Source: Candidatus Latescibacterota bacterium
GTDB lineage: Bacteria; Krumholzibacteriota; Krumholzibacteriia; Krumholzibacteriales; Krumholzibacteriaceae
Length of the DNA stretch: 58,722 bases
Direction: 5' to 3'
Assembly: GCA_019038625.1 (NCBI GenBank)
Contig: JAHOYU010000143.1
Span: forward strand, 1-58,722
Below are positions 18,249 through 28,159 of the stretch, one piece after another. A model generated the notes under the pieces. It did no database searches and had not been told where the DNA came from. It saw nothing but the letters and a program-made list of their open reading frames with translations. The number at the start of each line of letters is the position of its first letter. The first letter of the stretch is position 1. The translations under genes and the position numbers were made by a program.

Positions 18249-18828
18249 TGCTTTGAAAGAGCTCGGGAATATCGGGTCTGCTCACGCGATCACGGGACTT
18301 TCCGAATTGCTCAGCAAAAGGATCGACGTCTCGATCACGAATGTGGACATTATCCCTCTGCAGATAATCTACACGCTGTTCAACGGTCCGGAATCGATGG
18401 TTTCGGTTGTATATCTCGAAGGGTACAGCGAAGAGTTCAGAGGGATGATGTTTCTGATATTCCCGAATCCCGAAGCTCAGAGGATGGTTGAACTGGCGAC
18501 GGGCAACCAGGCCTCAAACCTGTTTGCTTCAGACGAGATGTCTTTGTCTACTCTCAAGGAGATAGGGAATATCATGTGCGGGTGTTACCTGAATACTTTG
18601 GCTACTTTCATAGGCCGAAAGATCATGCATTCTGTGCCTCAGCTGTCCATGGACATGCTCGGCTCGGTGATGGATTCGATCCTTGTCGACCTGAGTATGG
18701 AGTCCGACTACGCTATCGTCCTTGAAACTGCTTTTTCGTTTACGAAGGACAAGTGCAATGGATTTCTGTTCTTTATACCGACTTCGGATTCGATCGATAC
18801 GATATTCAGTGCAATAGGTGTCGAATAA
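18211..18828 (+). CDS. cheC: CheY-P phosphatase CheC
   Basis: 205 residues with both CheC/CheX active-site signatures D/S-x3-E-x2-N: DALKELGN near residue 10 and STLKEIGN near residue 112. Both are intact, so active dephosphorylation of CheY-P is expected; no cheZ is present. CheC also binds CheD in characterised systems. It starts inside the end of cheA (38-base overlap) and is followed by cheY after 20 bases, which fits the reaction. Confidence 0.92.
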   Translation: MSPIKRPSYLRIDALKELGNIGSAHAITGLSELLSKRIDVSITNVDIIPLQIIYTLFNGPESMVSVVYLEGYSEEFRGMMFLIFPNPEAQRMVELATGNQASNLFASDEMSLSTLKEIGNIMCGCYLNTLATFIGRKIMHSVPQLSMDMLGSVMDSILVDLSMESDYAIVLETAFSFTKDKCNGFLFFIPTSDSIDTIFSAIGVE

Positions 18829-18848
18829 CAACGAGAGGAGACAAGAAA

Positions 18849-19226
18849 GTGAAACCAAGAGTACTGGTAGTAGATGATGCAATTTTTATGAGGAAGATGA
18901 TAACCGACATCCTTATCGGACATGGTATGGAGATCGTCGGTGAGGCAGATACAGGAAGCGGCGCCGTAGAGAAGTACGCAGAACTCAAACCTGATCTGGT
19001 AACGATGGATATTATCATGCCGGAAATGAATGGGATCGATGCGGTGAAGTCGATTATGGCCGCCGATTCGCAGGCGAAGGTCGTCATGTGCAGCGCTCTG
19101 GGTCAGCAGGCGCTTGTACAGGACGCGCTTGCCGCCGGAGCCAAGGACTTTCTGATCAAGCCTTTCAATCCGTCAAGGGTTATCGAAGTCGTATCGAAGA
19201 TCCTCGGTCAGGTCCCGATAATGTAG
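18849..19226 (+). CDS. cheY: chemotaxis response regulator CheY
   Basis: 125 residues, a single receiver domain. Key residues: D9 and D10, phospho-acceptor D54 in VTMDIIMPEM, S82 and K104 in LIKPF. The start chosen is the GTG at 18849, 8 bases after GAGGAG; this leaves the normal N-terminus KPRVLVVDD, whereas a longer frame from 18753 would run into cheC. It is the output of the CheA system; whether it acts on a flagellar motor or another target cannot be told because no motor genes are in view. Confidence 0.95.
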   Translation: MKPRVLVVDDAIFMRKMITDILIGHGMEIVGEADTGSGAVEKYAELKPDLVTMDIIMPEMNGIDAVKSIMAADSQAKVVMCSALGQQALVQDALAAGAKDFLIKPFNPSRVIEVVSKILGQVPIM

Positions 19227-19243
19227 GAAGGAAAGAACCGGGT

Positions 19244-21133
19244 ATGCCACAGTTGAACGATAATGAGAAGGATATCCTGCTCAGTTTTGCGTCGCGGGTC
19301 GATCGGAACGATCCCGGAGCGCTTAACAACCTTGGAGTACTGTATTATCGCAAGGGAATCTATGACGAAGCGATAGCACAGTTCAAGGAAGCACTCAAGA
19401 TCGATTCCAGGTTCGATCTGGCGAGAGAGAACCTTCAGTATCTCTTTGCCGAGACGAAAATGGAGGATCCCGATGTAAGCAGGTGGAAAAAAGAGGTCGA
19501 AAGTGATCCTGGCAACGATGAAGCACTGCTGAGACTCGGAGTGAGCTATCAGAATATGGGATGGCTCAAGGAGGCTTCGGAGACACTGGGAGAAGTGGTC
19601 GCGAAAAATCCCGACCACTACATGGCCCGAATTCATCTCGGTACCGTACTCAAAGCCAGGGGACTTCACCAGCAGGCTCTGGAGCATTATCTATGTGCTT
19701 CGGACAAGGTCAGGAAGTCGGCTGTCTTTTTCACGGATCTGGGCGAGATATATTACAATCTCGGGCGTACGGATGAAGCGATCACCGAATTGATGGCTGC
19801 CATCAAACTTGATGCTGATTACTGGAGATCGCATTTTCTGCTGTCGTTCGCTTATGGAGATATCGGTCATTTCCAGGAGGCTATCGAGGAGGGCAGGATA
19901 GCATCGAAGCTGAATCCTTCGTTCCAGAACACGGAAGCCAATCTTGCGCTTTCCAATTTCAAGGACGGGGATCAGGATCCAATGGCTTCCGCCATGGGAA
20001 AAGAGATCCCCAGCCTCGAGAGTACGTCGTTTACGCTGGGTGTCGCCTACAGGGAGCGGGGATATTACAAGGAAGCTCTGCAGGAACTCAACAAGGCTCT
20101 GTCCGATATGCCGGAGAAAGACAGAGTTTATATAGAGCTCGGCAAGATCCATATGTCCGAATCCAACGAGAAGGAAGCCCTGACAGCTTTTCTCAAAGCG
20201 CTCGAGGAGAACACGGAGAACGCGGAAGCGTTCAGACTCTGCGGATGTATTTATCATCTTCAGGGCCATTACCGAAAGGCAGGGATCTGTTATCTTCAGG
20301 CTTTCAGGTTGAATTCCGGAGATGCTGACACGATGAATAACCTGGGAGTACTTCTGTACCAGGCGGGATTGTACGAGGATGCTGAAAGGATGTTCAAGAA
20401 AGGACTGAACCTGAGTCTCTATAATCTCGAACTCAATTACAACTTCCTTACATGCAATCTTCTCAAGGAAGAATACCTGATGGCGGAGAACTTGATTCAG
20501 AGACTCGAGGCGTTTGTAGGGAAAAGTCCTATGCTGTACGAGAAGAGAGCGATTCTTCACTACAAACTCAACAGGATGACACTCGCCCTTTTCGATATAG
20601 AGAGTGCCTTGACATTCGACAAGAATCACGCGGATGCGCTCTACCTCAAGGGATTGATCTTTCTGCGCGAAGAGAATTTCCATGACGCGATCGAATCGAT
20701 TCTCGGTGCTGCCAGTATCTGTTCCGAGTACAGAGGATTCCATTTTTTCCTCGCAGTGGATGAAAATGTGAAGGCCGATCCAGTAAGAATAGAGAAGACA
20801 CTTTCCGGGGATCCGGACGACGAACTGATAGAGATCCTTCAGGCTGGAGTTCACAGGAGGTTCGACAAGATCAGGGAATTTCTTATGGCCGTTGTGGAGG
20901 ATGGGATAAAGGAAGTAGAGAGCGGAGAGATAGCTGGAGGTGTTTCGCGAGCTGATGCTCCAGGAAATGCCCCTGAACACAAAGATAAAAATTCGTCTGC
21001 AATAGATGTGGCGGAGGAGAAATCAGTGCCAGGTGAGAATGGAGATGCTGTCGAAGTCATATCAGACTCTGATAACGCGTCGGACGAAGAAACAGGCATC
21101 GATCTCCTTGAAGAGATCAGATTCGATATTTAG
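19244..21133 (+). CDS. TPR-repeat protein at the end of the chemotaxis operon
   Basis: 629 residues made almost wholly of tetratricopeptide repeats from about residue 25 to 530 (for example DPGALNNLGVLYYRKGIYDE and DADTMNNLGVLLYQAGLYED), followed by a polar, acidic tail. No signal peptide, so a cytosolic scaffold is likely. The start ATG at 19244 lies 17 bases after cheY; a longer in-frame start would lie within cheY. Its operon position suggests a protein-interaction role linked to chemotaxis or gliding, which is inference. Confidence 0.85.
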   Translation: MPQLNDNEKDILLSFASRVDRNDPGALNNLGVLYYRKGIYDEAIAQFKEALKIDSRFDLARENLQYLFAETKMEDPDVSRWKKEVESDPGNDEALLRLGVSYQNMGWLKEASETLGEVVAKNPDHYMARIHLGTVLKARGLHQQALEHYLCASDKVRKSAVFFTDLGEIYYNLGRTDEAITELMAAIKLDADYWRSHFLLSFAYGDIGHFQEAIEEGRIASKLNPSFQNTEANLALSNFKDGDQDPMASAMGKEIPSLESTSFTLGVAYRERGYYKEALQELNKALSDMPEKDRVYIELGKIHMSESNEKEALTAFLKALEENTENAEAFRLCGCIYHLQGHYRKAGICYLQAFRLNSGDADTMNNLGVLLYQAGLYEDAERMFKKGLNLSLYNLELNYNFLTCNLLKEEYLMAENLIQRLEAFVGKSPMLYEKRAILHYKLNRMTLALFDIESALTFDKNHADALYLKGLIFLREENFHDAIESILGAASICSEYRGFHFFLAVDENVKADPVRIEKTLSGDPDDELIEILQAGVHRRFDKIREFLMAVVEDGIKEVESGEIAGGVSRADAPGNAPEHKDKNSSAIDVAEEKSVPGENGDAVEVISDSDNASDEETGIDLLEEIRFDI

Positions 21134-21152
21134 TCAGGGAAAGGAACGCGTG

Positions 21153-22280
21153 ATGGCCATCCAGTCGTCAATACAGGAACTCGGTCTTTTTGATTTGTTT
21201 CAGCTGCTTCATATGAACAGCAAGACAGGCAGACTGATAATAACCGATACTGGCAAGAACAGGGAAGCTCAGGTGCTTTTCCAGGAGGGTTCCGTATGTA
21301 TGGCATCGACACACGACAGATCCCCGAAGTCGGTCGAGATGCTGCTCGAAGAATGGGGTGTTATCGATGAGACATCTTTTCAGAATATAGAAAGGTCCTT
21401 GAGAAACCATAAGAGTATGATTGATTGTCTTCAGGCCGAGGGCATTTCTTCGCGGCCACACCTGGAGAGTTTCTTTTCATCACGGATACGTGAATGCGTC
21501 TATTCCCTGTTCAAGTGGGAAACTGGCGAATGCAGGTTTATTGAAGAGGAACTTGATTCAAGACGAGAAGTTCTCATCCTGTTGAACACGGAAAACCTTA
21601 TTATGGAAGGTGCCCGTCGGATCGATGAGTGGTCGAATATCAAGAACAAGGTTCCTTCCAGACATTCGGTATTCAGATTCTGTCAGGGTAATGAACAGGA
21701 CCAGAGGCTGAACCTGAAGCCAAAGGAATGGGAGATCCTGTCGCTGATCGATGGCAACCGGTCGGTACATGAGATAAACAATCTTGTCAGTGAGGAACTA
21801 TTCACGACGAGCAAATTGATATACGGCCTTGTGGTGATGGGGGTCATCGAGCTGACTGTCGATGAGGAAGCTATAGAGATCTCTCATAACAGCGAGGAGA
21901 GGGTCGACGAACTTATTCGAGAGGGCAGAAGCTATTATAGCAGGCTCAATCTTGAAAAAGCAGCCACAGAATTCGAAAAGGCTCTTCAGGTCGATCCCGA
22001 ATGCTTCGAGGCACTCAGGATGCTAGGGGAGATTTACTACAAACTCGACAGATTGAGCGAGGCGCTTGCATATCTTCGCAAAGCGAGAGCGCAAAGGCCA
22101 TACAACCAGAAGACGATGTTTATTAAAGGCTATCTGCATGCCCGTCTTGGTGAGGTCGATCTGGCGCTCAACGAATGGAATGATCTCCGTGAACAGGCCC
22201 GTAATCCGAAAATAATCGAACTCGTCAAACACCGGATCTCTGTTGCGATGGAATGGGAAAAGGTGCTGCAGGAGTATTGA
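21153..22280 (+). CDS. DUF4388 (PATAN-like) plus TPR protein
   Basis: 375 residues. The N-terminal 100 or so form a DUF4388/PATAN domain (LGLFDLFQLLHMNSKTGRL... GSVCMASTHD), seen in proteins of signalling and gliding systems; a winged-helix-like middle follows (KPKEWEILSLIDGNRSVHEI), and the C-terminal third has TPR repeats (about 295-365). The ATG at 21153 follows GGGAAAGGAA. It comes 19 bases after the TPR gene and probably closes the chemotaxis operon. PATAN proteins are known adaptors of response regulators in cyanobacteria, so contact with CheY is possible. Confidence 0.82.
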   Translation: MAIQSSIQELGLFDLFQLLHMNSKTGRLIITDTGKNREAQVLFQEGSVCMASTHDRSPKSVEMLLEEWGVIDETSFQNIERSLRNHKSMIDCLQAEGISSRPHLESFFSSRIRECVYSLFKWETGECRFIEEELDSRREVLILLNTENLIMEGARRIDEWSNIKNKVPSRHSVFRFCQGNEQDQRLNLKPKEWEILSLIDGNRSVHEINNLVSEELFTTSKLIYGLVVMGVIELTVDEEAIEISHNSEERVDELIREGRSYYSRLNLEKAATEFEKALQVDPECFEALRMLGEIYYKLDRLSEALAYLRKARAQRPYNQKTMFIKGYLHARLGEVDLALNEWNDLREQARNPKIIELVKHRISVAMEWEKVLQEY

Positions 22281-22433
22281 TCTTCGGAATCTGACGGTAT
22301 CTGTCATTATTCAGCCACAAGCGGTAAAGCGCGGCGAAACTATCCACTTCCATATCTCCACGGACAAATGTTATATTTTCCGTTCACGTACACTGTGTGC
22401 AGCTGTTTCCAATTCGAACCAGCCGGGGACAAT

Positions 22434-23309
22434 ATGGGTGAGATATTTGCTTTGGCGACTGCGTTTGTGTGGGCATTCGCTGTTATTCTATTCAAGAAAT
22501 CCGGAGAAAAGATACCACCTTTCGCGCTGAATTTCTTCAGGGTCGGTGGGGGAGCACTTCTTTTCGTGATCACACTCATTGTTATTAAAGAACCGTTGTG
22601 GGGCAGGGCGCCTCTCAAAGATTATTTGATTCTGGTATTAAGCGGATTTCTTGCTATCACTATAGCTGACACATTATTCCACAAGTGTCTGAATATTGTC
22701 GGCGCCGGAGTAAACGCTATCGTTGACACGCTCTACTCTCCGTTCATAGTTTTTTTCGCCTTTACCCTGCTGGGAGAGAGGCTCACTTACTGGCATTATG
22801 CCGGGATGGTCGTGATCTTGTCCGGAGTGCTTCTCTCCACAAGGATCGATCCACCCGAGGGGACAACGAAAAAGCAAATGGTGACAGGCATCGCCTGGGG
22901 AGTGTTGTCGATGGCCACGCTGGGCCTGGGAATAGTCATAGCAAAACCGGTGCTGGATCGATCGCCCGTCGTATGGGCTACGGCGGTCAGGCAGATCGGC
23001 TGTTTTCTCACCATGATCCCGGCGTTGCTCCTGCCGAAGGTAAGGCGCGAGGTGTTTGCCACATTCGTACCTCAGAAGCACTGGAAGTTCATGATTCCCG
23101 CGACGGTGCTGGGATCATTTCTGGCACTCATTCTGTGGATAGCCGGGATGAAATACACTCAGGCAGGTACAGCCGCCATACTGAATCAGACGAGTTCGAT
23201 ACATATTCTGATCCTCGCCTCTATCTTTCTGAAGGAACCGTTTACCAGGAACAAGGCAGTCGCGGCTGCCCTCGCCATCGGAGGCGTTCTGATGGTGACC
23301 CTGGGTTGA
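22434..23309 (+). CDS. EamA/DMT-superfamily transporter
   Basis: 291 residues with about ten membrane helices in two EamA repeats (first MGEIFALATAFVWAFAVILF, second from WGVLSMATLGLGIVI). DMT-type permeases export or import small metabolites; the substrate is not predictable. The ATG at 22434 starts the first helix directly and is preferred to an in-frame codon at 22368. The 153-base gap before it shows no clear element. It converges on the protease gene with 16 bases between stops. Confidence 0.9.
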   Translation: MGEIFALATAFVWAFAVILFKKSGEKIPPFALNFFRVGGGALLFVITLIVIKEPLWGRAPLKDYLILVLSGFLAITIADTLFHKCLNIVGAGVNAIVDTLYSPFIVFFAFTLLGERLTYWHYAGMVVILSGVLLSTRIDPPEGTTKKQMVTGIAWGVLSMATLGLGIVIAKPVLDRSPVVWATAVRQIGCFLTMIPALLLPKVRREVFATFVPQKHWKFMIPATVLGSFLALILWIAGMKYTQAGTAAILNQTSSIHILILASIFLKEPFTRNKAVAAALAIGGVLMVTLG

Positions 23310-23325
23310 GCGATCGGAACGAATC

Positions 23326-26300
23326 TTATCTCAGATAAACGATCTTTTTCGTCTGATTGAAATCATCCGCCGCCACTCTCATGAAATACACACCTGATGC
23401 AACTGGTCTGGCTGCATTGTCCTTCCCGTTCCAGTGGATCTGGTACTGACCTGCTTCCCTGTCTCTGTCTTCGAGTGTGCGGATCAGTCGTCCGGCTGTG
23501 TCATATATTTTCAGTACGACCCTGGCCGGTGACGCGATCGAGTACGTGATCGTCGTGTTGCCGTTAAACGGATTCGGGTAGTTCTGGGCAAGCATGTTCA
23601 CGTACGAAGGCAGGTCTCCCGTGTCTGTAGTCGTGCCGTCGATGCAGTCTCCGCCTACGTTGGAATACCCGCTTGCGTATCCGTTCAGGTCGATGATATT
23701 GACTCGGTAATACATGCAGCTGTCAAGGTCGCTATCCTGGTAGCTGTTCTCGTCCGGCGGTAATGTCGTCAGGAAATTCGATTCGTCGGGAATGAAATTT
23801 TCAGATGAATCGGCATAGATCGCAAAGTAATCAAGGCCTCCCGGAAGTCTTGCGTCCCAGGTGATCTCGATCGTCGTATCGTTTATGGCGGTGGCGGCCA
23901 GATTCTGAACGTATTCGGGAGCCAGACTCGAACTGCCGGGCCCGCCGAATGCTCCGATATCAGATAGCGATCCGTCGATGTCGCTGATCGAAGGGTCTCC
24001 CGTGTCTATGCCTCCCGAATGCAGAGAGAGCTGGTAATCGACCAGCAGTGTGTCTGAGTAGTGTGGATGCCTGAATATGTTTGTCGTATCGGGGATGATG
24101 ACCGTCAGATCCTCCGGAGTGTTTCCATAGCAGTCGTTGTACTGGAATGTAATATTGGTAGCCATTGAAGGCTGAAATCCGTTCGGGCTGCCGTAAGTGA
24201 TCATGTTGTTCCTGACATCCATCGAAACAGCGTTCAACATGAAAACGTTGCCCCCTGCGTATAGAGCGGTATTACGGTCGATAGTATTGTTCGTCCAGTC
24301 ACCCCATGTGCTGTCCGCAAAGATACCGCCGGCCATCGAGGTCGTGTGGTTCATGGTTAAAATCGAATTTTCGATATCGAACTGCTCACCCTTGAGAAAG
24401 ATACCTCCGCCAGATGAGACTGCGTCGTTTTCACCGATAAAACAGCCGGACAGCGAAACTCTCGAGTGATCACTGTAGATCCCGCCTCCGTTGCTCGATA
24501 CACTATTGGAATATATGGAATCTCCGGATGAAATGGCAGTTGAGAGCCTCGCATAGATCCCTCCGCCTTCCCGGTATCCTGTATTGTCATGGATCGAGTT
24601 ACCCGACAGGTTGATGGGCGCATGAAGGGCGTAGATGCCGCCACCGTTCCTCAGGCCGGTAAATTCCAGGTTAGACAGGCATCCAGAGATCGTGTTGCCT
24701 GTTATCGTGGCTGAAGCCTGATAGAGATATATCCCGCCGCCGCACTGGGCAACACAGTCGATGATCTTGTTGCCGGTGATAGTGACCGTGCCGTCGTAGC
24801 AGGCGATGGCGCCGCCCCCGCTGAATCCCGTGACACTGGTGTAGCCACATCCGGTGAAAACGTTATCCTTGATAAGGGCAGCGGAGCTGTAGGTCATCAC
24901 TCCTCCGCCGTATATTCCGTTCAGAGGGAGAATAGCGGCCGTCCCGGTCCCGTTTACAAGGTGGAAGCCTTCGATGCCGGGAGTGCCGAGCAGGACTGAA
25001 ACGAACGAGACCACGCTTCCTCCGGCAGATAAGGTCGTAACGTTGGTTTCGGGGTCTCTCGCGGTGAATGTGGTATTCCATCCGCCCATCATATGGATCG
25101 GTTTGGTGATCCCGACCGATTCGTTGTATGTGCCTTCACATACCATGATCGAATCATAGAACGCGGCAGCATCGACCGCGTCCTGGACCGATGTGGCGGC
25201 CCATGCCGGTGTCGAGTATGGGTAGATGTCGCCGCCGGTGGTTGAAACATAGCGGTATGGTTTGCCAGAGATCGTCAAATTTGCTTCGCTCATGTCATAA
25301 CCGCCAAGAACTCCACCATAATACGCGATGACCTTGACCCTGGCCGTGGTCACAGGCATGTCGTCCACGTTCCATTCCCATGAAGTCGATGTGCCGGCGA
25401 GCCCCGTAACGAGTGTATAGTCGTAACTGTCTCCGCTGTTGATGCTGAGCAGCACACTGATCGAATCGGGGACCTCACGCGATGTGGTCCATTCTATAGT
25501 ATAATCTTCGCCGACATCGAGGACCTCTCCACCTGTCGGAGCGGTTATGTCTACATAGACCGTGCTGGGCAGATAGGTGATCTGTCTGGTGCCATCCCCT
25601 ATCGTGTTATTGCCGTACTGGACATAGCCGTACCCGTCCATTCCCCAGCCCAGCCCCCAACTGTTCTTGATGAGCCATGCGCCGTCTCCGCCACACTGGT
25701 TGTCGTCCCAGCCGACAATGAGAACGGCGTGGTAGCCGACTACCTCATCCACCCAGCTGAAACAGCCGAAGAGATAGTCGTAGAACCTGTCTACGATATC
25801 GATGGTGGTATAGACCGGTCCCGTCAGAAGGGCTTCCTTGATCGAATTCACATCATTCGAGACCGAAGTGTATCCCGTGATAAAGCCGACGGGTTCGCAG
25901 CTTGTCTCGGTACACGCGAGGTCGTCGCGATTGGCGTAGGGGATGCAATATTCGCGAACCTGGCCGTAATTTGTCATGATATAGTATGCGCCATATGAAT
26001 TTCCGCCACCGCACCCCTGACTGTAGGGATTGCAGTAAAGAGTCTGTGCCTCGGACAGATCCTCTATCCTGTCGTCGTATATCCTCATGTGGGATTCAAG
26101 CTGCGCGACTGCGGCGAAAGCCCAGCACGCGCCGCAGCTGCCCTGGTCCTGAGTCGGAGTCGTTCCGTTGAGTGCTCGCCAGTCGAATGCAGGATCGTAC
26201 ATCGCGCCTTCAGGAGCCGTAATGGTCGGTAGTCCGCTCTCGACACCGTCCGGAAGCGGCTCTAACCCGCAGAGCCCGCGCTTTTCTTCAGCACTGAGCA

Positions 26301-26490
26301 ATGACTTCGATGTGGTACCCGCTGTCCAGTGGAGCCCTTTTTTCTGGATCTCCCTGTTGATCTTTTCGATTCGCAGTGTTTCAGCTTCATCGGGTGTCTG
26401 TGTGAATGTGAGGCTGGTGAAGATCGAGACGATAAGGATGATAGCGGCGATAGATGCGACTACGCCGAAGATGGTCCGTCTTGAGGTCAT
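23326..26490 (-). CDS. secreted papain-like (C1A) protease with parallel beta-helix and C-terminal sorting domain
   Basis: 1054 residues. Signal anchor 8-30; a C1A peptidase domain about 98-310 with C122 in GSCGACWAF, H254 in GYHAVLIVGW and N276 in IKNSWGLGWG; an Ig-like segment; a right-handed beta-helix about 430-820 with repeated NxI and GGGIY motifs; a fibronectin-III-like domain about 840-935; and a C-terminal FlgD/type-IX-like sorting domain (QNYPNPFNGNTTI ... GVYFMRVAAD ... KKIVYLR). Catalytic residues are intact. It is expected outside the cell or on its surface, perhaps degrading protein in polymers bound by the helix. It is transcribed alone from the gap upstream. Confidence 0.92.
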   Translation of the reverse strand: MTSRRTIFGVVASIAAIILIVSIFTSLTFTQTPDEAETLRIEKINREIQKKGLHWTAGTTSKSLLSAEEKRGLCGLEPLPDGVESGLPTITAPEGAMYDPAFDWRALNGTTPTQDQGSCGACWAFAAVAQLESHMRIYDDRIEDLSEAQTLYCNPYSQGCGGGNSYGAYYIMTNYGQVREYCIPYANRDDLACTETSCEPVGFITGYTSVSNDVNSIKEALLTGPVYTTIDIVDRFYDYLFGCFSWVDEVVGYHAVLIVGWDDNQCGGDGAWLIKNSWGLGWGMDGYGYVQYGNNTIGDGTRQITYLPSTVYVDITAPTGGEVLDVGEDYTIEWTTSREVPDSISVLLSINSGDSYDYTLVTGLAGTSTSWEWNVDDMPVTTARVKVIAYYGGVLGGYDMSEANLTISGKPYRYVSTTGGDIYPYSTPAWAATSVQDAVDAAAFYDSIMVCEGTYNESVGITKPIHMMGGWNTTFTARDPETNVTTLSAGGSVVSFVSVLLGTPGIEGFHLVNGTGTAAILPLNGIYGGGVMTYSSAALIKDNVFTGCGYTSVTGFSGGGAIACYDGTVTITGNKIIDCVAQCGGGIYLYQASATITGNTISGCLSNLEFTGLRNGGGIYALHAPINLSGNSIHDNTGYREGGGIYARLSTAISSGDSIYSNSVSSNGGGIYSDHSRVSLSGCFIGENDAVSSGGGIFLKGEQFDIENSILTMNHTTSMAGGIFADSTWGDWTNNTIDRNTALYAGGNVFMLNAVSMDVRNNMITYGSPNGFQPSMATNITFQYNDCYGNTPEDLTVIIPDTTNIFRHPHYSDTLLVDYQLSLHSGGIDTGDPSISDIDGSLSDIGAFGGPGSSSLAPEYVQNLAATAINDTTIEITWDARLPGGLDYFAIYADSSENFIPDESNFLTTLPPDENSYQDSDLDSCMYYRVNIIDLNGYASGYSNVGGDCIDGTTTDTGDLPSYVNMLAQNYPNPFNGNTTITYSIASPARVVLKIYDTAGRLIRTLEDRDREAGQYQIHWNGKDNAARPVASGVYFMRVAADDFNQTKKIVYLR

Positions 26491-27083
26491 ATTTGAATCT
26501 CTCCTGTCCTGCTCGCTGGCTTCTGATTTCCGAACATTATAACGTTGCCGGTGGGTTGAATTTTCCGCGAATTCGATGCATGAGACTCTGGAAGATTATA
26601 ACATATTGTAGCGTTTTGGACAACTCAAGGATATCTTATGACTTAAGGTAGCTGGAGTCATATTTTCCCATAGGATCCGGGAGTTCCCTGTGATTCCCTG
26701 TAGTTACGAAAATTAATAGTGAAAAAAGCGGGTGAACCGTCATGGGACTCAAGCTTTCGTTGGAACTTTAAGGTGGTTTGTGGTTATAAAAACGCTTAAA
26801 AGCAAATCGCCTCTATCTACCCTCCGTATTGGAAAGAGTGGTAGTTGGGACCAGAGATGTCGGTTCGGTTGTCCCTGGATCGTTGTTTTCGCCCTATCAT
26901 GGTGTTATGTTGGGAGTTAGGTGGATGTTGGGTTGTTTTCAGGGAGGTATTTGTCCTTGAAAGGTATGTGGTAATTATGTAAATTCTGCATACTCTGATC
27001 AATGACAGAAGGGATAAGTCAACAGCTGGAGAGACTGGCGGACCATAACTGGACTGGAAAGCGTACGAAGAGGAGACAGGAAG
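26491..27083. other. divergent intergenic region between protease and moxR operon
   Basis: 593 bases without a convincing gene. On the minus strand TATAAT lies at 26536-26541, a possible -10 box for the protease, but no good -35 matches. The middle is AT-richer than the neighbours and holds only short frames with unlikely compositions. The ribosome-binding site of moxR (GAGGAGACAGGAAG) closes the region. No repeat or structured RNA was recognised. Confidence 0.5.
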
Positions 27084-28073
27084 ATGTCAATAGACGTAAA
27101 ACAGATCGGTGAAAAAGTCGAAAAAGAAAGCGCCGTGCTCGCGAGGATCCGTAGCGAGATCGAAAAGATCATCGTTGGGCAGGAGTACATGATAGAGAGG
27201 TTGATGATAGGCCTGCTCTGCAACAACCATGTGCTTATCGAGGGTGTGCCGGGCCTGGCGAAGACCCTGGCCGTAACGACCCTGGCCAAGTCGTTGAATG
27301 CTTCTTTCCAGAGGATCCAGTTTACACCAGACCTGCTGCCTGCCGACCTTCTGGGTACCCTGATCTACAATCCGCGCTCAGGCGAGTTCAGTACGAAAAA
27401 GGGGCCGATCTTCGCCAACATCATTCTGGCAGACGAGATCAACAGGGCTCCTGCCAAGGTGCAGAGCGCTCTTCTTGAGGCGATGCAGGAGAGGCAGGTG
27501 ACGATCGGAGAGGAGAGTCATTTGCTGGACGATCCCTTCATGGTCCTTGCCACTCAGAACCCGATCGAGCAGGAGGGGACATATCCTCTTCCCGAAGCGC
27601 AGATCGACAGGTTCATGCTCAAGCTCAAAGTGACATATCCGAGTAAGGTCGAGGAGAAGAAGATACTGAAGAAGATGGCATCCTCCGCGCCGAAGCTCGA
27701 GGTCGAACAGGTCATTGAAAAGTCCGATATCTTCAGGCTTCGCAATCTGACAGACGAGATCTATATGGACGAGAAGGTCGAGGACTACATCATCGATATC
27801 GTTCAGGCCACCAGGAAGCCGGACGAATACGGCCTTGACGTGGCGAACCTCATCCAGTACGGAGCATCTCCACGAGCGACGATCTTCCTGGCGATGGCTT
27901 CGAGAGCTCATGCGCTGCTCCAGGGCCGCGGTTATGTCACTCCCCAGGATGTCAAGTCGATCGGCATGGATGTTCTCCGGCACAGGGTAATAATCACATA
28001 TGAGGCCGAGGCTGAAGAGAAGACTTCAGAAGATGTGGTGACCGCGATATTCAACAATGTCGCTGTGCCGTGA
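27084..28073 (+). CDS. MoxR-family AAA+ ATPase
   Basis: 329 residues. Walker A EGVPGLAKT near residue 54, Walker B LADEINRAPAKVQ, and the family block QNPIEQEGTYPLPEAQIDRF. MoxR ATPases act as chaperones that assemble or activate complexes with von Willebrand A proteins. The gene opens the Bat operon, 86 bases before the DUF58 gene, the standard order in Bacteroides, Francisella and Leptospira aerotolerance loci. Cytosolic. Confidence 0.95.
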   Translation: MSIDVKQIGEKVEKESAVLARIRSEIEKIIVGQEYMIERLMIGLLCNNHVLIEGVPGLAKTLAVTTLAKSLNASFQRIQFTPDLLPADLLGTLIYNPRSGEFSTKKGPIFANIILADEINRAPAKVQSALLEAMQERQVTIGEESHLLDDPFMVLATQNPIEQEGTYPLPEAQIDRFMLKLKVTYPSKVEEKKILKKMASSAPKLEVEQVIEKSDIFRLRNLTDEIYMDEKVEDYIIDIVQATRKPDEYGLDVANLIQYGASPRATIFLAMASRAHALLQGRGYVTPQDVKSIGMDVLRHRVIITYEAEAEEKTSEDVVTAIFNNVAVP

Positions 28074-28159
28074 TAGCCCCGTGATTTTCTGACGGTCGGT
28101 CACTGATGGCCGGCTGATAGCAAGAGGCAGACGATTCTTAATATAAAGGTGATTTGGAA

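Noticed and set aside
19691-20980. 429-codon open frame on the minus strand
   Set aside because: It lies entirely opposite the TPR gene, whose repeats are unmistakable. The antisense frame has no family features and arises from codon bias.
26732-27110. Small plus-strand frames in the gap before moxR (62 codons at 26732; 36 codons at 27003)
   Set aside because: Odd composition, no ribosome-binding site, and the second runs into moxR. No support as genes.
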